From: Acanthaster planci
Lineage: Eukaryota > Echinodermata > Asteroidea > Valvatida > Acanthasteridae
Direction of reading: 5' to 3'
DNA length: 64,000 nt
Assembly: GCF_001949145.1 (NCBI RefSeq)
Contig: NW_019091356.1
Location: 3,755,386-3,819,385, forward strand
Positions 26,301 through 38,700 of this stretch are shown one piece after another (within the stretch, counting starts at the first letter, position 1; every line of letters starts with the position of its first letter). Position numbers and translations under genes: made by a program. A model generated the notes under the pieces. It was not told the origin of the DNA, searched no databases, and was given only the letters and a program-made list of their open reading frames with translations.

Positions 26301-29300
26301 TACAGTCATCACCAACCACCAGTGCTGAAAACACCTCCCGGGTGGGTAATAGGGTCTTTTAGGTCTCTGTCATCTTTTCACAGAAGGCAGGATGCTGTCT
26401 TGTCTGTGAATGGAGTTCATTGGGAATGCTCATTCATCCATTTGTCCATGCTTGAAGCTAGGTGATCTTGGCTCTGTAACTAATCTGAGTCCGTCCACAG
26501 AGGAATGAGGATTTCTGTCCAACATTTCCTGTAATGTGTGCTATTTTTTGTTGATTATTTTCTCTCAGGATTTTACAACGACAAGTTGTTGGTAAGTTCG
26601 TTTGTTTTCAGGTCCCAAGTATTTCTTGCTCTCAGGTTGAGGTCATTAGAGCATTTAGAGTTAATTCTATGGTTCGCATTTCTGACTGACTCTTTTTTGG
26701 CTCCAGTCATGTTCCAACTGAGGAAAAAAACCCTGTTTTTAAGCACTAACCCAGTCTTGGAATGCCAAGCAAGAAAAAAAAAGGAGAAAAAGGGATAATC
26801 TTAAGAATTTTGGGGGACACTCCGGCATAACAGCCACCAGCAAAAATCTCTTTTACCCTCTCTTTTCGTCCTACTGGGCAACCTTCCCTCAAGGTAAAAA
26901 GATACGAGAACCATAGAATTAACTATGAATGCCTTTATCTGAAGTAAGTTGACCAGAGTGGATTCCTTCCCCACATCAGAAGTGTTGGGATGGGCAACAG
27001 TGTCAGTAAAGCCGCTGGCGAACATGCCGCGTATCTAGAAGGAAGTCGTTGGAAGTTGGAAAGGTTTTGCTAAAAATGTGGATGTGTTTGCTAGTTTTTG
27101 TGTAAGTGCTGTGTGTGTGACAAGTTCCCCGAATTGAAAAGAAGTGAAACTCATCTGAACAGCTTTCACCATACATGGATATGTGTAACTCGACTGTAGA
27201 CTTGTTACCATCCTGTGAAATATACCGGTATGTACAGGCATACTCTGAAAAGTGAAGACTGATTATTGAAATAAGTCTGTTTGCAGCTGACTGCAGAGTT
27301 TAAACTGTCCAGTGATATACAGGCTCCATATTAAAAAATAGCTGGACAGTTGCATGTCTTGTGTACTTAAGTTCAGGTGATAAAACAGTGATGTCCCTCA
27401 TGTTTGCACTGCTGCTGTTGACATAGTTTCAGCTGGAGATAGAAGTCCGACCTGCAGTGGTTGAGTCATTGGCGCTGACAGTGAATACGTACACTATTCT
27501 GTGAATGTAGTTCTTCACAACATTTGTGGCCATGCGCATGAATTCTTTTGAGAAAAGGTCTTATGTTGGCATCTTACTTTGCACTTCAAAGTTTTTTTGG
27601 GGGGGGGGTTCTTGCCACGGTGGGAGGAAGCTGCACTGATTGAACAGGTAGTTGTATGCTCAGGTGTTGGCAGTCATCAGTATCCGCTTGTTAGCCTGCT
27701 GTGCTGTCAGTGACCCAACCTCCCACTGATAGCGACAGCCCAGATATGGCAGTCACCACATTCCAGCGTTGTGGGAGGCGGCTGGCACCCATCACATGTT
27801 GTGGTTGGTTAGGACAGTGGACATGCTCTGTTATTAAAGGGATTGTACAGTGGACTTAGCCTATGAGAATACCGATATTGTAATATTTTCATTCTATTTA
27901 GAGTGTTTTTTTATAATGAGGGATTCCAGCTCTCTGTTCATCAGGCTCTAGTGGAGACAGATTTTAAGCTTTCTTGTAAATTTTGGAAATTTTATTTATG
28001 CATGTAAGGCAAATATAAAAAGCAGAAATGGACACGTGTTGATAAAACCTCTCCTCAAACCAGACAGCTTTGCCTGCTTTAAGTCAGGAAATATATTCAC
28101 TGAAACATCCTGGAGTCCTCCACACAATCAGGACTGATGATTGGTTTTGGTTGGCGACCCTGGTACACCAAAGTTTCCCCTCACCAGAGCAGCACTCTAC
28201 CTAGTGCACACTGCTAGTGCATAACCCCAGGCTGTAGCTCTGGCTTGATATATTTTGAAGGATCACTGGGCTGGATAAAACCTGACACCTGACCATGCCC
28301 TCTAAACAGCTTGAATGGCCCTGAATGGCTTGATCGGTTTACAAGGTTTATTATGCTTATGGCTGTGAACTTGTGTCAGGGTGGTTTTAATGAGGAGACC
28401 GAGGCGTGACTGAACATATTGGAGCCCCTGAGGGTTAAGACCAGCAGTTACTCTTGATTCAAGCAGAGAGTAGGACTTAAAGCCCTTGCTGAAAAAGAAG
28501 TTGCAATTTCCCCCCAAAGGACAACTGTATCACTGAGACTTAATGCAAGTCTTTTTGAATCCGGACTGAACAGATGAAAGCTCTTCACCAGTGTACATGT
28601 ACATGGAATTTAAACTTTAAATTGTTGGTTACTTTTAGATATTTGTGCCGAAAGTTGATCTGTGAAGTTGCTTTCACCTCTTCTGCTGTAAATGTTTTGA
28701 TTTAGCAATCTAAGGGCTAAAATAAATCATCAAGAACCTTTTCAAAGAATCCATCTCACCTTGAAATTAGTCATTTCCATAATACATATTTCACCAACTT
28801 TACTTCATGTACTTACACGCTGTGTTCAGATCTGCCTTGTGATAAAATTAAGCAGGTGTAAAACACGCACTTGTTCTTAAGTGTACATGTACATGTGTGC
28901 AGATAAGTCTCAAGGGTGTTTTTCTGAGTTCATATTACCACACTAATCTGTTTGGCTTGGGTTTTGTCCCCATTCAGTCATGCAGACAGATGGAACAATA
29001 GAACCCTGTCTACACTGACCAGTGTAAAGACCCACGGTCATCTGGACATCAGTGGTCAAGTTAGTAATGAGCCTGAGTCGATGACCTCCAGGTGCTTACA
29101 AATCAATACAGGGGATCACACAATTGGAACCCAGTGGTCCAAACTAACCAAAAGACTCTCAGTGTTCAAGTGAATCCACCTCAGCTCGGCTTTGTAAATT
29201 ACAGTGAATGAAGTTGCTGATGGGTTTTGAATGACAAAAAAAAAAGGAACCCAGCGAAACTCTTGTTTTCATTAGGAATCCAGAGCGAATTCCTCTTACA

Positions 29301-29571
29301 TGTAGTTGGTATGACAGGTCAGTTAAAGAGAGACTTTTTAGACCATGTTGTCCTCACATTGTTAGGGCTGTTGTATTTTGGTTCACTCTCCCGACCCTTT
29401 TGAAAAAAATCGTAACTGTTATCACTAAACTGACAAATATATACATGTACATGTGTAGTCTTAATTATATATAGTTATATGGATATGAATTAAAATCTTA
29501 ACTTAAATTTCAGTTCCCTGCGTATAAAATATCAGATTTTAATTTTCTTGTTTTTTGTTGTTTACTGACAG
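14312..29571. other. Gene-poor 15-kb region between GALNT and NEK10
   Basis: It begins with the GALNT 3' UTR (length unknown; AATAAA-like signals occur for example near 14909 and 17615) and ends at the acceptor of the first recognised NEK10 exon, so it may also hold the NEK10 promoter and untranslated first exon(s). The longest open frame (24616-25083, 155 codons, +) has low-complexity content and no motif I recognise. A TTAA-flanked element lies at 23462-23711. TACATGTA-type palindromes and T-then-G homopolymer runs are frequent. I recognise no protein-coding exon. Confidence 0.6.
23462..23711. mobile_element. Possible TTAA-flanked foldback element
   Basis: TTAACCCTACATGT on the left is matched in inverse by ACATGCAGGGTTAA on the right. 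The ends therefore read TTAA-CCCT and AGGG-TTAA, like the larger element at 13644-14033. The interior is about 240 bp and non-coding. The short, imperfect terminal repeat makes this call weaker. Confidence 0.4.
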
Positions 29572-29590
29572 CCTGACTTGAAGACTCGCC

Positions 29591-29742
29591 ATGAGGACCA
29601 ACTCGAGATACCAGAGACGTTGATGCTAACGATCAAACACCAAAGATCTTGCAATGAGTACCGGTGCTCATTGATTGGACAGTGCGTCCTCAGACTGCCA
29701 TTATGCCGAGCGAAGACAAGAAAGCCAGGCAGTCGGAACTAA
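29591..29742 (+). promoter_or_regulatory. Two upstream ORFs in the NEK10 5' leader
   Basis: The exon starting about 29572 carries two ATGs before the NEK10 start. The first uORF is 29591-29623 (10 codons and TGA). The second starts at 29623, overlapping that stop as TGATG, and runs in another frame to TAA at 29740-29742, past the NEK10 ATG at 29703. This arrangement commonly lowers translation of the main frame. It assumes the leader is transcribed as one exon, for which the AG at 29570-29571 is a reasonable acceptor. Confidence 0.5.
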
Positions 29743-32700
29743 CCAAGTAAGTCCTCAAATGATGGGATCAACAGAAAAGTGTGTTGAAATGCATTGAATA
29801 TACATGTACCTTTTGAAAGCAAAATTGCTACTAAAGTGGGTTCTACATGTGTACATGTATATCCAACTGTATGCTGAACCGTGTTGATATCCCAACATCC
29901 ATGTACATGTAGTATGGCACATGAGATATTCCTGACTCCAAGTTACTGGCTGGCAGCGATCTTTCATCACGATTCCAGATTGTACATTCTCAACCACATT
30001 CCTTGGCAACTGCCTTCAGGCTGGCAAAATATTTTCAGAGGTTCAGCTTGTAAGGGGCCGCATTACGGAAGGAAGGGACGGGAAGGAAAGCGGAGACAAA
30101 GATCCTGTAGCCCTGGTAGGGGATCAGTTGGTCGGGGATATCGGAGAGGGAGAAGGGGATTTGTTTTTGTAAGCACAGTTCGGGAAAGTGGAAGCTGATC
30201 TCACTGTGTGTTCATCTTTGTTGTACCAATAGCCTTCAAAACCTAAAACTATTAATAACATGACACAGAGAGTTGTGGAGGAGCTCTCTTGAATGTTGAT
30301 GTGAGGAGGGAACAGAAAGATCTTTATTGTTCTAGCTTCGCACCTTCGTGTGTATGGTGTTGGATTCTACTTTGTTCAGTGGGTAAAATTGATTATGTGT
30401 ATTCCCCCGCTTCCCACTTACAATGTAGAAAAAATTTCTAAGCATTTCAGGATTAGAAAGTGAACAGATGTCAACTACCTCACAGCTGAGTGAAACAGAT
30501 TTTTAAGTTTGAATGTGATTTTTGGTGTGTGTTTTATCAGGTCTGAAATTTTGTGAGCAGTTTCTTACTTGCCCACTGGAATATTAAAAGCTGCAGTTGG
30601 TTTTGGATTTTCTAATCCATGTATACCCAGGTGTCTTAAGTGTTGGTACCTAGCAGCAATAAGACAAACATGTATACCTTACCGGAGCACCCGATTATGA
30701 ATTACTTTGATGGACATGATGAGAACCTTGGTTTTAGTTAAGAGCTATTGAGCTATTGTCACTGGGTATGCCAACATTCAGGCACAACAGCCAATTAATT
30801 GCCAATTTATTTTTAATTACCACCATTTAGTAGCTTCTGAGTACATCAATAAAAGGTGTAGAAATGTGTTTTAGAGGTCACTAAACAAAATGGACCATCC
30901 CTATAGCATTTTGTCATTCATTAACCCTGACACTCCTCAATCCTTCACCTGCTGGAGGATTGAGGACTGTTAGGGTTAATGGTTGGTACTCCTCAACTGT
31001 GCATTCTGTACCTCGCAGTATGCTGGTAACTGCTAATGACCTGGTCCATACTGGAGGAGTAAATCCATCTTTTTAACAACTGAGAGTGGACAGGAATGCC
31101 ATTTTTAGGGTGGGAAGAGAAATTGAATGCTGTTTTCTTCCAGAGAGGTAAAGAGGTGGCAAATGAAGTCAGCCCAGAACAGTCTGAAACGCGGACTGTT
31201 TTTCTTTTGTTCTTGAAAATTTAATTTAAGGATTTTTTTTTTCAGAGAAACCAAAGAATTGACAAGACTTCTTGAGCTACTGAAGACCCCAACAAGTAAA
31301 CAGCAGGTAACTTTTTTTTCTTCCTGAACTTTGTAATTGTCAGATTGCTGTTCCTAAACTTGATTGACATAATATGGCATTATTTTCTAATTAGTATTTT
31401 ATTCAGTAAACTTCTTACACTATTTCGGTTTTGTTTGGATGTAATTTTGTTGTTTGTTTGCTGTTCCAGTTGCCATCACTTGATTATGACCCTGCCAACA
31501 TCAATAACAACAACAATGTCTTGAAATCAGGGAACGGGGCCCAGCGACCTGCCAAATCAGGGTCATGTCAGCACCAAAGCTCAGAGGCAGTGGCTTTGGA
31601 AAATTTCAGGTAAATTTACAAATTTGTCACCAATTTGGGGAAAAAAAAAACCCCGAGCATGCATGGCGCATTTGGTTGGATTAGGTGTTGATCTTTGTAT
31701 CAGACTGAAGCTGGAATAGACTTCGGAGTTTCTGAGTCACCTTATTGAGTTGAACTTGAGTTTGAGTTGTGACTATTTCTTGAGTTGGTCTCTTGAGTTA
31801 CATGTTATACATGTAGGATGAGTTACTCATTCCACGTCACAAACTCTGCTGCTCGAGTGTGACTGTGAGTCATAGTGAGCCACTTGCTTTCAGGTTTGTT
31901 TGGTTTCAAGCCTCATAGATGAGGTTTGACTTAAGCTCAAACCTTACCGGTAGATTCTGGCAAATTCAAGTTGCAATTCTGAAATTCATTGTACCTCTAA
32001 GTTTAGCATTAAATTCATTTTGCTGAAACCAGCGGCACTTGTTTCAAAGTGTAATATTTCAAACTTTGGTATATAATTAATCCTAGAAGTTCCAAAGTTG
32101 AGCATTCAATGTTCTTTTTTTTCCCCACAGCACAAAATATCAAAATGAAAGAAATTTTGGCAGTCACAAACACCAGGAGCTTTTTGATAAGGTATGTTGT
32201 TATTTATTAAAAATATTTAATGTAATGTAATCTTTGAAAGCTCATTTCTTATGAAAGGTTAAGTCTCCCACAGTATCAATGACAATAAATAAGTGTGGGA
32301 AATATAATGTTAAATCGTCAAACGAAACCCACACAGACTTTATGTCAAGGTTTGGGTATACAGTTTACCTGTCCATGGATTATAAATTCACTAGTTACTA
32401 TTTTGATAACACAAGTGTTTACTAAAATTAGATTTGGAAGGACATTTCTAGATTTCTAAAGTAGACATGTCCATTGAATTCTTTTTGTTGGCTGCACTGC
32501 TCATCATAAATTTGTTCTGCGGTAACCAGTTGCTATGGTAACCAGGCTTTTGTCTGTAATTTGCACGGAGGTCGGTTTCCGTACTGTAATGATGTCATTG
32601 GCTTGTCGCATTATTAGCGCTTGTGTAATTGTGCATGCCGCACCTGATGGGAGCTTGTGTAGCTGTCTGTCTAGGAGGTAATAGCAGGTATTGTGTGCAT

Positions 32701-35700
32701 CACGTCATCTTTGCAACCACACGTAGACCTTTCAGTGGCATTTTCGTGTGACACTACCAAGGGTTTTTGTTTCAGTTGAATGGAAGGACGTGTTGTTGTG
32801 GCTGGGTACAACGTTCAAACACGTTTGGCTCAATAAATTACGTCCAGCAGTCGACGTGTTTCGCACAGTGCTGCAAGCACACAAAAAAAATGGGTTCTGA
32901 CTGAAAATATGCCCAGTTGCTTTAAGTTATTGTAACTTTCTTGTGCTTCACATAATAATGGAATTGGAAAAAAAAATGGAGTCAGATTTTTTAGTTAAAT
33001 GGTTCATCAAAGGATCGGGTGTAAAATATGGTACCTCTGGTCACCTATGAATTCTAAAATGAGAGACACAAAGCCTCACTCTGTCCTGATACTACCTTAA
33101 TCAATATCTTCAGACTCTGCTGAGGGTAAAATTTTTAGAAATAAAACTGTTTATACATGAGTATTGTGTTACCCTTGGTTTCCATCTCAATTTCTGTTCA
33201 CAAAGCCGCCTGGTGGACCAGGAGCTGGGCATTTCCTGAGGACTTGCCAAGATAGAAATTGATATTGTTTGACTTTGTTGCTGGTTGTTGAAATGGTAGT
33301 CTTTGACCTTGTTTCCACATGAGATGAAATCAATATTTCACGAACAAGGTGTACATTCTTTGGGAGGTTTAGAAATTCAAGAGACTAGGGTATCAAATTG
33401 TGAGTCCGTTTGGCTACTTGTGAATTGAATGTCTTACAAAATATGCCTTTGTTTCTAGGTGAAGCAAGCATTTGAATTACACTTGAAAAAATCCCAATAT
33501 GTAGTTTACGATAGGCCACAATTTCAACCTTTATAACTTATTCAGAAGTCTCAATTTTTCTTATTTTTGTTATTCTTTTCCTCACTTTCAGATCTTCTCA
33601 GCCCTTGTCAAAAGTAGATTATGCCAAATGTAAGTGTGACCGCTTTTCCCCCCCCTAAACCTTTTCTTATACATGTTCCAGTACTTCAAGATTTACCTGT
33701 GAAATATCGTTCAAACCACAGTTTATATATGAGACACTCGCCTCTCAGTCCCAAGTACAAAACAGCTTCTTCAGCTAAAGGACCATAATTCAATACCACT
33801 CAGCGACGGTTTTCCTCGTCTATAATTCCCATTGACATCTTTCTCAAAGAGTCACTTGAGTCACAGTCCGGCTGGCCAAGGAAGTGATACACCCGGCCTC
33901 TTTTCGTTCATTTCTTCCCCGCATCAATAAGATGCTCTGCATACAGACTGCTCACAGAGCAAACAGTAAATTATGGATTTTCGTATAGTCAGCCTTGACA
34001 TCAAGTTAATGGAAGGGGAAGACGGTAGGGCATTGGAGGCCCATCCATAATTTATTTTCCGTTTGTGATAACGTGTCGAGTCCTTAAGTGGTTGTAAATC
34101 ATGAGACCGTTTTATATACATGTATTAGAAACAGGTTGCAAGCCATGCAGGAAAAACTGTGTTGGACCATATCAATAAGTGTGAAATGGGAACATATGTT
34201 CATGTCTCATGCTCGAGATCGTAGCTGTTTGGGCTGGAATTCTGGGGGAAAAAAGTGGAAAACAAAAATCACATCTGTCTCTTGTAAAACAATCATTTGA
34301 TCAGATGCTCAACTTTTGTACAGCTCATTTTTGGCATGCGAAGTCTTAGATTTCTGAACTCTATAGTGACTGATGAAACTTAACCATATTTTCAGGAAGT
34401 CATGCACGTTAAAAGATAGTTAATTTGATTTTGTGATTCCCTCTCTCTTTTCTCAGAGAATGGTCGGAGAGAGCACCCCCAGAAAACATTGTCAGGGTTT
34501 TACTGTGCCTTCGAATGTTATTGAGAGACCAAGCCTACCAGGTAAACCTCTCCCCTTTGGAAATGTCTCCTAGATTGTTTTAGACAGCCCCTTCTTCTTT
34601 AAAAGTCTTGGCTCCCGTGTCATTTCACCTTTCAAAATTCATTACTTAAGTCTCTGTCTCTGTTCTTTTAAGGTGCCCTGGGTGGGACACCTTAAAAATC
34701 TATACCTTCAATCAATACTGCATTCACCCATGACTGATTTTATTATTTTTTGTTAATGTACCCCGTGACTGTACACTATCAAATACCATTATGAAATCCC
34801 CCAGCCTTACATGAAGTTTTCCTGGCAGAATGACCTTGTCACAGAAAATAAATTAGGTTAAGTCCATGAGTCATGCTGCGAGCATTCTTTTCTATTTTCC
34901 CCGTCTGAAATTTTAATGGAGAAAGTCTGGGAACAGAGACTATATTCAACATGTGTGTGGAAGCTGTTCCAGAAATTAAACTAACAATGTGAAACCAGTC
35001 CTGTTTTAGAGACCGTAAGCAATATTGACGCTCATTCATCTCTTGTCTATAATGATAATAATGATAATAACATTTATAAAGCTCATTTTTCCAAAGGTTA
35101 CAATGCGCTGGGAAAAAGCAACTGCAGGAAAGTAAACCAGGTGCTAAGACAAAATAAGTGGGAGCAGATGACCCAAACCTAGAGTGGAAACAGATGAGAT
35201 TTAAGTTTACAATTGAACTGTTGTAGGGAGTTGCAGTTACAAATACTAAGAGGTAATGAGTTCCAGCATCTGGGTCCAGCAACAGAAAAAGCCCCGTCTC
35301 CTACTTTTTTGAATGTACGTGGTATTTTTAGATTGATGCAGTCTGAGCCATCTCTCCCTGGCTTGCGCAACTTCATTAGTAACAAACATGGGATTTTTAC
35401 CTTTCAGCAGTGTAAAGATAATGATCCAGACTGTTGTAAGCTCACAAAGGACAGGATACTGTCCCATAAGCCTCAGTGGCCTCATTATTGAAGTGTTCTG
35501 CTTTTAATCATGATCTGTTTATCTTTGTTTTTATCGCTAGAAAATTCTGTTCAAGTCGGAGGGTGTGAAAGTACTGTCTGAGGTAAAAATCATCAAATTG
35601 TTATTTAATTTGAAGCCAGCGGCTTGACTTTGAAAAGTAATTTTAGTTTTGATTTGATGTCGTTCGTTAGTTGGCTATTTTCACAAGTGGATTGAGGTAT

Positions 35701-38700
35701 GCTCGGTGGTCATTTTGCCCAAATGATGTGGATTTTTCTGTGTCTCTTTTTCATCTTGGTTTTTCTTTTTTTGTTTTCTTTTTTCTTTTAATTGCATCAA
35801 TATTCAAAAGTGTTTTAGAAGTGTAAGTTGTAAATGTATAATGATGTGTTCAGTTGTTGAAATATTATTGTAATTTCATTTGACGTCACCCTAGAAACTG
35901 CATATAGCAACAGAGAGCTACCTCAGGAATGGACAACAACCGTTTATGGTGGATATCCTCAAGGAAATGACCAGTGAGTTAGAAATTCTCCACTTTTCCT
36001 TAAATTATAGTAATCATTTAAACTATTCATTGAGCCATTGGTTTATATTGTTAGACTTTGCATATTTTATTATCTTTGTCTTTTCTTCTTTCAGACATTT
36101 TCCAGAAATTGGCAAGTGATGAGAAACAGCGAGAGCTGCTCATCGCGTACGGGGCACACAAGGTTTGTTTTATCATGCGCATAGTCTTCATTGTTCAAAC
36201 CATTTTGAACTCTACAAAACTAAGCTCATGGCTTTTTTTCTTTCATCGTGGTTTAAAAAAAAATCTATTGTTGCCTGTGAGGATTTTTCTTCAGAACTCT
36301 GACTGAACATAGATGTAAGGCCATGTCCGAAACGCACTTCCAGAGCTACAGCTAGGGCTATTGTCTGCGCATCTCCAAGCATTTCCAATGGAGCGAAGAC
36401 CTAGGCCTAGCTCTAGACAAGAGATTCGGATGCAGCCTAAATCTTGTTTGCATTTGTTTCTTTTCACAGCCACTAGTGTTACTACTATCAGCCAGTGATG
36501 TACTGGTGCTGCACTGTTCACTTTATGCACTCATTAGTATAGCGCAGAGGTGAGTTACCCACTTAAACCCCTGCCCTCCCCAATCATTTCAACTATCAAA
36601 TTCCTTCAGAAAAATCTGTGAAGTTAAGTAGAGGAAGAGTACCTTTTTTTAATAAATTTCAAATTCCTTAAAGGGTTTATCGGCGCTGTGTAAGCGAAAG
36701 ACTAATGCAGGTTGTGTTTTTGTGTGCGTGTCTGTCTTTGCCAGCCCCGAGCCGAGAGCTGTGATTGGGGAGTTGGACTGCATTGAGACCCTACTCAGAA
36801 TCATCCAGGAATACGACATGCTGTCCAAAAAGTAAGTGGCCAATGACAAGCGAAAATGAAGTTGGAGTCAGCAGCTGAGTCTGTCTTCTGGACCATACTC
36901 TTCTCACCGTTACTCTAGCAGTCACAGCTTTCTTTGGATTCCTTTGTCTGTCTGTTTACCTGTGCACAGGTTGGCGGCAGTCTTACTGAGGACCCTGTGC
37001 CTGGAGAGTCAAGTCAAGGAACAAGTCAAGATTTGTGATGGCGTCCCAGTCCTACTCAGTGTCTTACACTGTGACAACATCAAACTGCTCTTAGATGTGG
37101 TAAGTTCATAAATGAACGCACTAACCTGGTTACACTATCATGGTTATTCTCAAACTCTGTAGGCATCGGTGTGCATATTTATTTAGTGAATTTTTTCCAA
37201 ATCCTACACAGGAACTTCTGCCGTCCTGATTGATCTTGAGGGATCTAGGAGTTAATTAAATTTGTGCTTAAAGCCTGGGTAATTGGATAGGTTTTGATTT
37301 GTAAAATTTCTCTCTGTTTGAAATCAATGATACTGGTGATCTTTGTAAGGTTACCACTCCATACTCAGCACAGAGTGTAACGTATAGAGCCAATTCTTGT
37401 CTTTTCAGGTGTGGTGTATAGTCTTGCTTTCTGGAGACTTGGACACAAGCAACGATGTCCGAATCATGGGTGGTATTCCTCTGCTGTTGTCGTTACTTCA
37501 GTAAGTCGACATTCAACGTTCTCGGCGACATAATGATCGATCGATGGAGTAGGTCGTACATGTATATCAATAAGTATCAAGAATTTCACAAATAAATATT
37601 TGATTCTGATTGAATTCGTTTGGTTTCTTTGCCAGGGGTAAACATTTCACGACAGACCGTATGGCAACAAGCAGCCTGCCCAGTGCCAGCTCGTCTGGAC
37701 GAATACATTCCTTGAATTTTCCCGAAGAAACGGTTAGTTCTCAAAGTTGTGGGAAAATGTTGACCAGTTTCTCCCACTAGCTCAAGATGGTTGCCATTCC
37801 TCGATTTATTTCCTGACAGTGCCAGTCATCTCGACAGTTAGGTACTTAAGGATCAGTTTGGAGTAAACAGAATCCACAGGGTTCCCAAATTTTTGTCCCA
37901 GAGTTTGAAGCTGAGAATTTTTGTTTGTTTGTTATATCGCAGGAAGAAGTGCAGCTGTCAGATATATTTACTCTACAGTCAGGTAAGACCATTTTCCCCC
38001 GTCAAGCCAACCTTTAAAATCTTGAAAGCTGCTCACAAATTTCGTCACGTCTGAAGTTAACGATGTAGTCTCAACAGAATTATGAGAAACACCATGCTTT
38101 TATCTGTCCTTGCAGCTTGCTGTTCAGCCTTAACAGAACTTGTACTGAATGACACCAACGGCCAGCAAATTGTACAGGTAGATTGATTGCTTGTCCATCG
38201 ATCCTGATGATTATTGCCTTTTATTTGGGTGAAAAAATAAGACGGAAACATTCCGACGTTTGAGATTGTTTGCACTTTGTTTTCTAGTTGCAGTTTTTTT
38301 GTTTCTCTGCAGAACAATGGTATTTATTGCCTTGGGATGTTGATATTTCCAAGAGCAACTACAAGCTCAAGGGAAGCCGAAGCAATGACCAATTTACAGG
38401 TTTGTAAACTTGGACTTTAAGACTCTACAAATGACAGATTTAAATGATTATATTATATATCAAGATCACTTGTCAATGTGTGAGCTCTTGTCAGTAAGCT
38501 AAAAATTCAAAGACGAATGCCGTTTGAAGGATTAAGTTTTGGGGGATCATTTGCAGAAAAATGCATTCCGGACGCTGCGTTTCCTGTTCAGCATGGAGAG
38601 GAATAGACAGATGTTCAAGCGGCTCTTCCCTCCGGACCTCTTTGAGACGTTCATTGATGTGGGGCACTACGTGAAGGACATCAATGCGTACAATTCTTTG

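Noticed and set aside
30050-30180. Purine-rich tract as a small basic protein gene
   Set aside because: The Arg/Gly-rich translation follows from GGRA repeats, and it lies within NEK10 intron 1 without splice support.
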